DNA of 64,000 bases, from assembly GCF_001971705.1 (NCBI RefSeq), contig NZ_CP019327.1:2356001-2420000 (forward strand), given 5' to 3'. Below the pieces are notes generated by a model that was not told the origin of the DNA, did not search any database, and was given only the letters and a program-made list of their open reading frames with translations. Below are positions 1-8,176 of this stretch, piece by piece (the stretch's first letter is position 1; each line of letters starts with the position of its first letter). The position numbers and the translations under genes were made by a program. The stretch comes from Natronorubrum daqingense. GTDB taxonomy: Archaea; Halobacteriota; Halobacteria; Halobacteriales; Natrialbaceae.

Positions 1-522
1 GGCGTCGGCGCAGCGCACGCCGGATTAGACGTCAACGAGGCGCTCGCCGACGAAGACCTTCGCGAGGAAGTGTACGACCAGTTACGCGACCACCACGAGT
101 TAGTGACGACGTACTGGGCCAGCGGTGACGAGTTCATGCGGTACCTCCAGGAAGAACAGGCGGCACTTACTACGGCGTGGGGTGGTCGAATCGAGCAGCT
201 TCAAGAAGACGGGTACCCAGTCGACTATACGATCCCGGAAGAAGGAGCCCCATCGTTTTCGAGTTTCATGGCGGTCGCCGAGGAGAGTGACAACAAAGAA
301 CACGTCTACGACTTCCTGAATTGGTACTACGAGCCGGAACATGCGGTTCAGCACTCGCTCAATTACAAGTATCCAACACCGCTCGAGGACCCACCAGAAG
401 AGCTCACGGAACTCCTCGAGTACGTCGAGGACCCCGACGAATTACTCTGGATGGATTTCCAACTCGTCTTCGAACATCTGGACGAAATTGAGCAGAGCTG
501 GGACGAGATTAAAACCGAGTGA
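1..522 (+). CDS. ABC-type solute-binding lipoprotein, PotD-like, C-terminal part
   Basis: The frame is open from the first base of the window, so this is the C-terminal half of a larger gene whose start lies outside. The residues align along their length with the C-terminal halves of the four complete PotD-like binding proteins in this window: YWASGDEFMRYL, then TTAWGGR, the IPEEGAP loop, and the closing YVEDPDELLWMDF block. In this family the domain captures a small solute outside the cell and hands it to an ABC permease. No transporter gene follows; the next gene is a convergent crotonase-fold enzyme. The ligand is unknown. Confidence 0.85.
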   Translation, partial: GVGAAHAGLDVNEALADEDLREEVYDQLRDHHELVTTYWASGDEFMRYLQEEQAALTTAWGGRIEQLQEDGYPVDYTIPEEGAPSFSSFMAVAEESDNKEHVYDFLNWYYEPEHAVQHSLNYKYPTPLEDPPEELTELLEYVEDPDELLWMDFQLVFEHLDEIEQSWDEIKTE

Positions 523-600
523 TCTCGTCTCTCGAGTCTCAGCCAGTGAAGCGTCGAGACGCGACGAAAATAGACGGCTATGTGAGAAACCAGTAGCCGA

Positions 601-1392
601 TTAATAGCCCACGAAGTCGGGGTCTCGTTTCTCCTTGAACGCGTTCACACCTTCTGCGTAATCTTCGGTCCTCGTCGCCTCCGAGATTTCCGTCGCTTCA
701 CTGGCAAGTTGTTCGGACAGCTGTCGAGCGTACGCTTCCTCGAGCTGTCGAGAGATCGAACCCAGTGCCTTGGTCGGACCCGTCGCGAGCGAGGTCGCGA
801 GTTCCTCGAGGCGGTCGTCGAACGAATCACTGTCCGCGACCTCCGTAACGAGACCGATTTCTTCAGCTTCGTCGGGTGAAATTTGCTCGTTGAGCAACGC
901 GATTCGTTTCGCCTCTTGGAGCCCGACGAGATGTGGAAGATAGTACGTCGCCGAACCGTCACCGGTCAATCCGATACCAGGGTAACCGAACTGGAGATAC
1001 GCCTCCTCGTGCATAAGCGAGATGTCGCCTAACAGTGCGAGGGCGAACCCAGCGCCGACAGCCGGTCCATCGATACCGGTGATAATCGGCGTTTCGCCGC
1101 GTTTTAGCTGGTAGACGACGTTGTTGAGGTAAGACGCGCCACGCCGGATTTGGGCCGCCGCGCTCGAGTTTTCCTCGAACGAGGAGATATTTCCGCCGGC
1201 ACAGAATACACCGTCGGATCCGCGCAGAACGATACAGCGGACGTCATCGTCCTCGTTGAGTTCTGTTCCGAGCCACAGTAGCTCTTCGGTCATGCCGTCG
1301 TTCAGCGAGTTCATCGCCGACTCGCTCTCGATCGAGAGGTACGCGATACCGGTCTCCGTCTGCTCGACGGTGAAGTTGTTACATTCGTTCAT
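601..1392 (-). CDS. Enoyl-CoA hydratase/isomerase family protein (PaaG-like)
   Basis: Crotonase-fold protein of 263 residues, normal for the family. The oxyanion-hole segment FCAGGNI (about residues 63-69) and the GPAVGAGFALAL helix are clear. The second active-site segment reads GIGLTGDGSATYYLPHL instead of the hydratase pattern with Glu164, so an Asp sits where PaaG-type isomerases carry theirs. A double-bond isomerase or another acyl-CoA reaction is therefore as likely as simple hydration. It lies 61 bases downstream of an acyl-CoA dehydrogenase gene on the same strand, which fits consecutive steps on a CoA thioester. The substrate cannot be told. Confidence 0.88.
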   Translation of the reverse strand: MNECNNFTVEQTETGIAYLSIESESAMNSLNDGMTEELLWLGTELNEDDDVRCIVLRGSDGVFCAGGNISSFEENSSAAAQIRRGASYLNNVVYQLKRGETPIITGIDGPAVGAGFALALLGDISLMHEEAYLQFGYPGIGLTGDGSATYYLPHLVGLQEAKRIALLNEQISPDEAEEIGLVTEVADSDSFDDRLEELATSLATGPTKALGSISRQLEEAYARQLSEQLASEATEISEATRTEDYAEGVNAFKEKRDPDFVGY

Positions 1393-1453
1393 AGCTGTGA
1401 ATAGGGTTCGTTGGTAGTGTATCGTGTTTCTGGTTCAGATCAGATGGCCGCTC

Positions 1454-2704
1454 TCACTCGTCGAGAGCGTCCACGCGCCGCTTCTCATCGAATCGAAGGA
1501 CGTTCTCGATCTCCGTTTCGTCGACGTCGTCGAACGCCCAGCGGGCGATCGACCGTCGGTGAACCTCGTCGGCACCGTCGACGATCCGGAACGGGCGGAC
1601 GTTCTCGTAGAAGTGAGCTAACGGCAGATCCTTTCCGATCCCATTCGCACCACAACACTGGATCGCGAGGTCGATGATCTCGTTCGTCACGTTCGCAGTG
1701 AAGTTCTTGGCCATCGCGACTTCGATGCGAGCATCGCTGCGATCGAGTTCGCGGGCGGCGTGGCGTGATGTTGCCCGTGCAGCGTGTAAGCGCGTCTCCG
1801 CGTCGGCGATCCGGTGGCGAAGCGCCTGCTTTTCCGAAAGCGTCGATCCGAAGCCCTCGCGTTCGCTGATGTATGCTTTTGCGATCTCGAGCGAGCGCTC
1901 GGCCATCCCGGAGTAGCGCATGCAGTGGGTGAGTCGGCCGCCACCCAAGCGCATCTGCGCGACTCTGAAGCCCGCGCCCTCTTCGCCGACCGTGTTCTCG
2001 ACGGGAACGCGAACGTTCTCGTATTTCACTTCCGCGTGGCCGCCAGTTCGCTCGGTGATCCCGTGACCGCCGAGGTGGCCGACGTTTCGAACCACGTTGA
2101 CGCCGTCCGTATCCGTCGGAACGAGGATGATCGAGGTTCCCTCGTAGGGGTGGGCGTCGAGGTCGGTTCGAGCCATTACCAGGAGGAAATCCGCGTCAGC
2201 ACCGTCGGACGTCCACCACTTGTGGCCGTTGATGACCCACTCGTCGCCGTCTTTCTGCGCGGTCGTCTGCAACATTTTCGGATCCGACCCGCCGCCTCCC
2301 ATCGGTTCGGTCATCGAAAACGCAGACGAGATTTCACCCTGAACGAGCGGGCGAAGCCACTCTTCTTTCTGCGCTTCCGTCCCGACCAATTCCAGGGTGT
2401 GCATATTCCCCTCGTGCGGTGCATTGGCTCGGATCGAAAGCGCGCCGAGGAGCGATCGACCAACCTGCTCGAACGACGGTAGCATGTCCTGGAAGTCGAG
2501 CCCCTGTCCGCCGTACTCCTCGGGCATCTGCGGAGCAAAGAGATTGCGTTCTTTCGCCATTTCCCAGAACTCCGCTATCTCCGCCTCGCTGACCGGTTCA
2601 CCGGTGCGAAGTGCCTCGCGCTCGCGAGGGATCACTTGTTCGTCCATGAACGATTCGACACGCGCCGCTACCTCCTGTGCTGTTTCGGAGTCGTGGTACT
2701 CCAT
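1454..2704 (-). CDS. Acyl-CoA dehydrogenase, ACAD10/11-LvaC-like
   Basis: FAD-dependent acyl-CoA dehydrogenase, 416 residues, full length. The FAD/substrate segments AFSMTEP and HKWWTSDGADADF are present. The C-terminal block IQCCGANGIGKDLPLA...RIVDGADEVH is of the ACAD10/ACAD11 type: the usual catalytic Glu before Gly is Asp (VDGADEVH). In ACAD11 and bacterial LvaC, members of this branch work after a kinase and remove phosphate from 4-phosphoacyl-CoA; whether this one does is inference. It precedes the crotonase-fold gene as a two-gene unit. A TATA-like TTTACAAA lies about 26 bases before the ATG on this strand. Confidence 0.9.
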   Translation of the reverse strand: MEYHDSETAQEVAARVESFMDEQVIPREREALRTGEPVSEAEIAEFWEMAKERNLFAPQMPEEYGGQGLDFQDMLPSFEQVGRSLLGALSIRANAPHEGNMHTLELVGTEAQKEEWLRPLVQGEISSAFSMTEPMGGGGSDPKMLQTTAQKDGDEWVINGHKWWTSDGADADFLLVMARTDLDAHPYEGTSIILVPTDTDGVNVVRNVGHLGGHGITERTGGHAEVKYENVRVPVENTVGEEGAGFRVAQMRLGGGRLTHCMRYSGMAERSLEIAKAYISEREGFGSTLSEKQALRHRIADAETRLHAARATSRHAARELDRSDARIEVAMAKNFTANVTNEIIDLAIQCCGANGIGKDLPLAHFYENVRPFRIVDGADEVHRRSIARWAFDDVDETEIENVLRFDEKRRVDALDE

Positions 2705-2797
2705 ACCACGTGATCTATATACGCGTTTGTAAATCTATGCTATTGAGGGACACTCACCGATTTCGGATGACGAGAGCGGGTGAACAGCGATCGTTAC

Positions 2798-3817
2798 TCA
2801 ATCGTCCTTGAGCTCCTCGAGGACGTCACTCCAATACTCGCTCCCGTCGAATGACAGCTGGATTCGGTCGGCGATACCACCGTATTTCTCCTCGATTTTC
2901 TCCGCAAGCGTATCTGGCTGGGCTTCGATTGCAAATGCTGCAACCATCTCGTCGGTCACCAGTTCCGTCATCTCGTCCCACTTCCCCTCCTTCGAGAGTT
3001 CGTGTAATTCCATTCCGACGTCTTTCCAACCGTGTAGCTCGAGGACGTCGTGGTAGGTTCTGGTCGATCCGTAGAAGGCGATGCGCTGTTTTGCCTCCCG
3101 ACGCATTTCGGCGCGTCGTTCCTCGGTCTCGCCCGTAATGAGGAACGGGCTCGCAGAAAGCGTCACGTCGTCGGGGTCGCGGCCACCGATTTCGGCGCCC
3201 TCCTCGACCGTTGGGACGATGACCTCTTCGGTGTACTTCGGCGTGTTAAACGCGTGCATACAAAGCCCGTCCGACACGTCACCGGCCATCTTGAGCATGT
3301 ATTCGCTGACGCCGGCAACCCAAATGTCCGGGGGACCAGCCTCGAGCGGGCCGGGGTTGAACTCGTCGGTCATGAGCGAGAACTGGAAGAACTCGCCGTC
3401 GAAATCGAGTTCGTCTTCGTTGCCCTGGAAGACGTCGAAGATATGTTTGAGTGCGATAACCTCCTCGCGGAGCCGCGAACCTGGGCTCTCCCACTCGAAA
3501 TCAACAGAAAACCGGCGTTCGTTGTGTCCTTTGACTTGCGTACCGAGCCCGAGGATCATCCGACCATCGGTGAATCGCTGTAAGTCCCACGCCTGGTAGG
3601 CAAGAACCATCGGCGAACGAGTGAAGGACGTCGCGATTCGGGTCCCGATCTCAATGTCGGTAGTCTGGTCGGCGACGAGGGGAAGGGGGAGGAACGGATC
3701 TTCGTCGGTCTCCGGTGTAAACACTCCATCGAAGCCAAACGCTTCGGCTTGGGCCGCAAGCTCGGCTGATTCAGTCGATAATCCTTTCACTGCTGTGTCG
3801 ATTTTGAGGTCTGTCAC
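2798..3817 (-). CDS. LLM-class (luciferase-like) F420-dependent oxidoreductase
   Basis: TIM-barrel flavin/F420 oxidoreductase, 339 residues from the chosen GTG start. The frame is open further upstream, but the family N-terminus (VTDLKIDTAVKGL) begins at this GTG, and a TATA-like TACTATTATC lies about 30 bases before it. Family hallmarks are FDGVFTPETDEDPF, the strand IEIGTRI, and GRMILGLGTQVKGHNERRF. It probably transfers hydride between F420 and an alcohol, ketone or unsaturated acyl substrate; the substrate is unknown. It is divergent from the binding-protein gene at 4049, with 231 bases between the two starts. Confidence 0.85.
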   Translation of the reverse strand: MTDLKIDTAVKGLSTESAELAAQAEAFGFDGVFTPETDEDPFLPLPLVADQTTDIEIGTRIATSFTRSPMVLAYQAWDLQRFTDGRMILGLGTQVKGHNERRFSVDFEWESPGSRLREEVIALKHIFDVFQGNEDELDFDGEFFQFSLMTDEFNPGPLEAGPPDIWVAGVSEYMLKMAGDVSDGLCMHAFNTPKYTEEVIVPTVEEGAEIGGRDPDDVTLSASPFLITGETEERRAEMRREAKQRIAFYGSTRTYHDVLELHGWKDVGMELHELSKEGKWDEMTELVTDEMVAAFAIEAQPDTLAEKIEEKYGGIADRIQLSFDGSEYWSDVLEELKDD

Positions 3818-4012
3818 GTTCGAGCAGACTATCGACAGGTGGAAAGATAATAGTACCGCCGAGGAATAATTCCTCAAACTGAACGTCGTTGGTCGGAAGT
3901 CACGCCGAAGAGGGTTCAATTGCGGTTGTGAGTCACGTGCTGTGTTCGGAGGCGACGACCGCTTTTGGTGACCTATTCTAATTACCCGAGGGATCCACCC
4001 GTAAATCATCCA

Positions 4013-4026
4013 AATTATTTATTATG
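4013..4026 (+). promoter_or_regulatory. TATA box for the binding-protein gene at 4049
   Basis: The AT-rich run AATTATTTATTATG is centred about 29 bases before the ATG at 4049, the distance expected for a leaderless haloarchaeal transcript. It supports that ATG over the longer open frame from 3965. Confidence 0.6.
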
Positions 4027-4048
4027 GTCCCCCGAAGAAGAGAATACG

Positions 4049-5146
4049 ATGACACAGATTAACAAGAGACAGGGTTCCGACGACGGGCGGGGAACGACTC
4101 GGCGACGGGTCCTGCAAACGGGTGCGGTAGTTTCAGGGATTGGCCTTGCCGGCTGTATGGGCGGTGGCGACGACACGCTTCGGTACATCAGTCGCGGTGG
4201 GACGACTCAAGACGCCGAGCGAGAGATGTTCGAAGAGTGGAGCGAAGACAGTGGAATCGATGTCCAACACCAGGAAGCGGCCGACGACACCGAGATGATC
4301 AATCTCATCGCGGAAAATCCGGGTGAGTTCGACTTTACGAACCCGGCGCAGTTCGGACTGGCGCTAGAGCGAATCGAACACGACGGCGAACTGTTCGATG
4401 AAATCGATACTGGCGAGATTCCAAACTACGAGGAAAACGTTCAGGACCAGTGGAAGGAGGCGCCGCCGATCGATGGAGAAGACGACGCGATATTCTATTA
4501 CATGTCCTCTCAAGGGATCGGCTACAATCAGGAGCACGTCGACGAGATCACGTCCTGGGACGATCTCAAAGACGACGATCTCGCGGGCCACGTCGCGCTG
4601 TTCGGATCGCCGCCGACTCGGTTCGGGAACTGTTGTGCTGCGCTCGAGTACGACGTCGGCGAAGTCTTCGAAGACGAGGATATGTTCGAGGACGTCTTCG
4701 ACGAAATGGAAGAACAAAACGAGTACGTCTTCAATTACTGGGACGCCGGTGACCAGTTCATGCAGTGGATGCGAGAGGATCAGGCCTACGCGTGCTCGGC
4801 GTGGGGCGGGCGTGTCCAGGTGTTAAACGAGGAAGGGATGGACACTGAGTTCGTCATCCCCGACGAAGGCGCAGTCGCCCACACGAACTACTTCGTGATG
4901 ACTCAAGAGAGCGAGAACCAAGAACACGTCTACGACCTCCTGGACTGGCTCTACGAACCAGATAGAGCCGTCGAGTTGAGCACCAGCCACAACTACCCGA
5001 TGGCCATGGAAGATCCGTCGGACGAGTTGACGGAGCTATTCGAGTACGTCGAGGATCCTGACGACCTCCTCTGGATCGACTGGGACTCGATGATTCCGAA
5101 CCTGGATGAGATTACGGAGCGGGTCAACGACGTGATGGCAGGGTGA
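4049..5146 (+). CDS. ABC-type solute-binding Tat lipoprotein, PotD-like
   Basis: Binding protein of 365 residues. The N-terminus carries a twin-arginine signal (TRRRVLQTG, residues 17-25) followed by the lipobox LAGC with Cys36, so it should be exported folded and lipid-anchored outside. The mature part begins with the paralogue signature LRYISRGGTTQDAERE and contains SQGIGYN (hinge region) and AWGGRVQ; it closes with the YVEDPDDLLWIDW block. The fold group is that of PotD/PotF and related anion or polyamine binders, but the ligand cannot be predicted. No permease or ATPase gene lies near. It sits between a luciferase-like oxidoreductase and a sugar-kinase-like (APH) gene. Confidence 0.9.
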   Translation: MTQINKRQGSDDGRGTTRRRVLQTGAVVSGIGLAGCMGGGDDTLRYISRGGTTQDAEREMFEEWSEDSGIDVQHQEAADDTEMINLIAENPGEFDFTNPAQFGLALERIEHDGELFDEIDTGEIPNYEENVQDQWKEAPPIDGEDDAIFYYMSSQGIGYNQEHVDEITSWDDLKDDDLAGHVALFGSPPTRFGNCCAALEYDVGEVFEDEDMFEDVFDEMEEQNEYVFNYWDAGDQFMQWMREDQAYACSAWGGRVQVLNEEGMDTEFVIPDEGAVAHTNYFVMTQESENQEHVYDLLDWLYEPDRAVELSTSHNYPMAMEDPSDELTELFEYVEDPDDLLWIDWDSMIPNLDEITERVNDVMAG

Positions 5147-5524
5147 CGCCGGTAGGAGACGCAACTATCGTCTCGAGCGTTCGAAGACCGGAATTGGAGA
5201 CGGCTGATTCGACTGCAAACTCGTCGGCCACTACTGTTATTCTGTAACACGTTTCCGACTCGGGTGGTAACGTGTGTCCGTGTAGACTGTCCCACCGCTC
5301 GAAAACAGCGCTGTAGACGGTGGGATGGTGGTCTGAAAAATAGCGCCGCTGACCTTGGGATGGTGGTCTGAGAACCGCTGATTGCTCGCGACGGAACCCC
5401 GTTGAGACGGGATACCAGCCGTTCGTTGGGAACGATCTGCAGCGGGATCGAACGAGATGCAGCGGGAAACGGTGGTTCGCGAACGCCACGAGTCAGCCAG
5501 TGGCGAATCGACGTGCCCGTCGCG
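5147..5524. other. 378-bp intergenic stretch with hairpin and short direct repeats
   Basis: No credible gene is seen. It holds an 8-bp perfect inverted repeat TCCCACCG/CGGTGGGA (5290-5297 and 5318-5325), two copies of the 16-mer TGGGATGGTGGTCTGA (5321-5336 and 5356-5371, period 35), and two short TGCAGCGGGA repeats near 5440-5465. It lies between the convergent 3' ends of the binding protein and the kinase, so a termination or decay role is possible. Confidence 0.6.
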
Positions 5525-6640
5525 TTAGCCCTCGCCGTCGATAATTTGCAGTGCCCGTCGAGCCATTTCTGGAACCCGCTCTTCCATGATTGGATAGTGG
5601 TCGTCGTCGGCGTTGCCCTCGAGGTGGCGACGAAAGAACATCTCGCCGATCCCGCCCAGCTTGTAGTAGGCCAACGCGCGATAGAAGCGATCGTTCTCGA
5701 AGCGATAGCCGGTCGCCTGCTCGTAGCGCTCGACGAGTTCCGCTCGCGAGTGATACCCCTCTCGGAGCAGATACTCGGCGTCGCCGGCGGTGCCGACTTT
5801 CGTCGTGGCATCGTCCTCGTCGGGCCAGTACGAGAGGAGCCAGCCGAGATCGGTAAACGGGTCACCGATCGTCGACATCTCCCAGTCGAGCACGGCCTCG
5901 AGTTCCGGCGGTTGCTCGCGGGCATCACTCGATCGCTCGTTCGCGGCTGCGTTGCGTTCCCCGGCCGTCCCGAACATCACGTTATCGAGCTTGTAGTCGC
6001 CGTGAACCAGCGTGTGTGGATGATCCGATGGGACGTTTGCCTGTAACCACTCGGTTAGCTCGTGAACCGCAGGAATCTCGCGTGCCTCGGCCGTCACCTC
6101 GAACGCCCACTCGTACTGCTGTTCCCAGCGGTCGACCTGTCGCTGCGTAAATCCGTCTGGACGGCCAAATTCCTCGAGTCCGACCGTCTCGTAGTCGACA
6201 GTGTGAATCGCAGCGAGCGTGTCGATCATCTCGGTTCCCAACCGCGTTCGATCCGTCGGCGTAGCGAACTGATTGGGTTCGTCGTCGCGGATGACGACTC
6301 CCTCCCGTTTCTCCATCACGTAGAAATCAGAGCCAATGATGTCGTGGTCTTCGGTCGCGACGACCGTCGTCGGGACGGGAACCGCGGTCTCCTGAAGCGC
6401 TTCGAGGACCGTGTACTCACGGATCACATCGTGTGCCGTATCGGCCGTCTCACCTGGTGGAGGGCGACGTACAACGAGATTTCGGTCGTCCCACGTGATG
6501 AAGAGCGTCTCGTTCGAATGGCCTCCCGGGTGGCGGTCGACCTCGAAGACGTCGGCCGAGCCGAGATGGCCTGCCAAAAACGCCTCGAGGGCGTCGAGAT
6601 CAACGAGTCGGTCGAAGTAATCAGTCTGGTCGTCGGACAT
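5525..6640 (-). CDS. APH-family small-molecule kinase (ACAD10/11 kinase-like)
   Basis: Aminoglycoside-phosphotransferase-fold kinase, 371 residues. The catalytic loop LVHGDYKLDNVMF has the Brenner-motif Asp and Asn, and the metal-binding DFG equivalent reads VLDWEMSTIGDPFTDLGW. The N-terminal nucleotide-binding lobe contains NETLFITWDDRNLVVRRPP with the lysine/arginine strand. This subfamily is not for antibiotic resistance: it is the kinase domain type fused to ACAD in mammalian ACAD10/ACAD11, where it phosphorylates 4-hydroxyacyl substrates. Here it is a separate gene, divergent from an ACAD gene (6899). The substrate assignment is inference. It is closely similar to the kinase at 36839-37957. 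Confidence 0.88.
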   Translation of the reverse strand: MSDDQTDYFDRLVDLDALEAFLAGHLGSADVFEVDRHPGGHSNETLFITWDDRNLVVRRPPPGETADTAHDVIREYTVLEALQETAVPVPTTVVATEDHDIIGSDFYVMEKREGVVIRDDEPNQFATPTDRTRLGTEMIDTLAAIHTVDYETVGLEEFGRPDGFTQRQVDRWEQQYEWAFEVTAEAREIPAVHELTEWLQANVPSDHPHTLVHGDYKLDNVMFGTAGERNAAANERSSDAREQPPELEAVLDWEMSTIGDPFTDLGWLLSYWPDEDDATTKVGTAGDAEYLLREGYHSRAELVERYEQATGYRFENDRFYRALAYYKLGGIGEMFFRRHLEGNADDDHYPIMEERVPEMARRALQIIDGEG

Positions 6641-6898
6641 CCTTGGATACCTCGATCACTACCATTCAGCGGCACGCATAAAATCTCTCGTATCGCTCGA
6701 ACGGTCTGCATCGGTGTCGACCCCCTAACGGGCTGTTGCCCATCGGTTCTGTCCGCTACTGGGCTACGGTATATCGTTTCAGGCCCAATTGCGAACCGTT
6801 CTGTGGGTGTCCCAGTAAATCGTTACAGCAGACCGTAGAGACTACACAAATTGAGAAGAAGCGTAATTTTTTGGTAGTGTACGGATAAGTTGGTCGGC

Positions 6899-8146
6899 AT
6901 GGAGATTAGCCCATCCGAAGAGCTACAATCATACATAGACGACCTCGACGAATTCATCGAGACCGAAATCGAGCCACTCGAGGAAGAACACATCCAGTAC
7001 TTCGACGAACGTCGGGAACATGCGCGTACCGACTGGGAGTCGGGTGGTGAACCCGACGAAGAGTGGGTAGAACTCCTCCAGGAGATGCGAGAGCGCGCGG
7101 ACGAGGCGGGATTCTTCCGGTTCGCGCTTCCCGAGGAAGTCGGCGGTGACGACGGCTCGAACTTCGCGATGGCAGTGATTCGGGAGCATCTGGCCAACAA
7201 GGGGATCGGCTTGCACAACGTCCTCCAAAACGAGGCGTCGGTCGTCGGCAATACCGTGTTCCCCCAGATTCTGCTTCGCTTCGGAACTGACGAACAACAG
7301 GCGATGATCGAGGACGTCATCGCCGGCGAGACGGGTGTCGCCTTCGGACTCACCGAACCCGACCACGGTAGCGACGCGACGTGGATGGATACGACCGCCG
7401 AGAAAGACGGCGACGAGTGGGTCATCAACGGCGCGAAACGCTGGAACAGCGGGATGCACGCCGCGGAGTACGACCTCGTGTTCGCCCGGACCAGCGGCGA
7501 GGACGGTGACGCCGACGGTATCACGGCATTTTTGGTGCCGACAGACACCGACGGATTCGAAGTCGACTACTTCTGGTGGACGTTCAACATGCCGACCGAC
7601 CACGCCGAAGTGTCGATCGACGACGCTCGAGTGCCGGATTCGGCGATCCTCGGCGAGGAAGGACAAGGGCTCCACATCGCGCAGTTTTTCGTCCACGAAA
7701 ACCGTATCCGACAGGCCGCGGCGAGTCTCGGTGCCGCGCAGTTCTGTATCGACGAGGCCGTCGACTACGCGAACGAACGGGAGACGTGGGGGAAACCGCT
7801 CTCGACGCGACAGGCCATCCAGTTCCCGCTCGCGGAACTGCACACGGAAGCGGAGATGCTCCGCAATACGATCCGAAAGACGGCCCGCCTCCTGGACGAC
7901 GAAGGCGAGATGGTGACCGAGTCGGGGTCCTCGATCAGCCAACTCGTCGCGATGTGTAACTACAAGGCGAACGACCTCGTCTGTCGAGCAGCAGACCGCG
8001 CGATGCAGGTCCACGGTGGCGTCGGATACAGTCGGCACAAGCCGTTCGAACATATCTATCGCCACCACCGGCGCTACCGCATCACGGAGGGTTCCGAAGA
8101 AATTCAAAAACGTCGCGTCGCCGGCCATCTCTTCGACTTCATCTGA
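6899..8146 (+). CDS. Acyl-CoA dehydrogenase
   Basis: Acyl-CoA dehydrogenase of 415 residues. The FAD-contact block AFGLTEPDHGSD and the C-terminal AMQVHGGVGYSRH...YRITEGSEEIQ are intact, with the catalytic Glu of the EG motif present. A TTG occurs three codons earlier, but the ATG at 6899 is preferred because the AT-rich GTAATTTTTTGG lies about 30 bases before it. The gene is divergent from the APH kinase at 5525-6640 and convergent with an acyl-CoA ligase, so it is transcribed alone. The pairing with the kinase suggests phosphorylation followed by dehydrogenation or elimination of one acyl-CoA. Confidence 0.9.
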   Translation: MEISPSEELQSYIDDLDEFIETEIEPLEEEHIQYFDERREHARTDWESGGEPDEEWVELLQEMRERADEAGFFRFALPEEVGGDDGSNFAMAVIREHLANKGIGLHNVLQNEASVVGNTVFPQILLRFGTDEQQAMIEDVIAGETGVAFGLTEPDHGSDATWMDTTAEKDGDEWVINGAKRWNSGMHAAEYDLVFARTSGEDGDADGITAFLVPTDTDGFEVDYFWWTFNMPTDHAEVSIDDARVPDSAILGEEGQGLHIAQFFVHENRIRQAAASLGAAQFCIDEAVDYANERETWGKPLSTRQAIQFPLAELHTEAEMLRNTIRKTARLLDDEGEMVTESGSSISQLVAMCNYKANDLVCRAADRAMQVHGGVGYSRHKPFEHIYRHHRRYRITEGSEEIQKRRVAGHLFDFI

Positions 8147-8176
8147 ACGCCGCGGAGGAGACCTACTCCCGACTGA

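Noticed and set aside
2798..4009. Longer form of the luciferase-like protein starting at 4009
   Set aside because: The extra 64 residues are basic, not halophile-like, and precede the family start and its TATA box; they overlap the promoter of the divergent binding protein.
5525..6640. Antibiotic-resistance function for the APH-fold kinases
   Set aside because: The catalytic loop and metal motif follow the ACAD10/11-type subfamily, and the neighbours are acyl-CoA enzymes; nothing suggests aminoglycoside modification.
6929..8128. 399-codon antisense frame across the ACAD gene
   Set aside because: Mirror of the codon pattern of the real ACAD; low acidity and no family resemblance.
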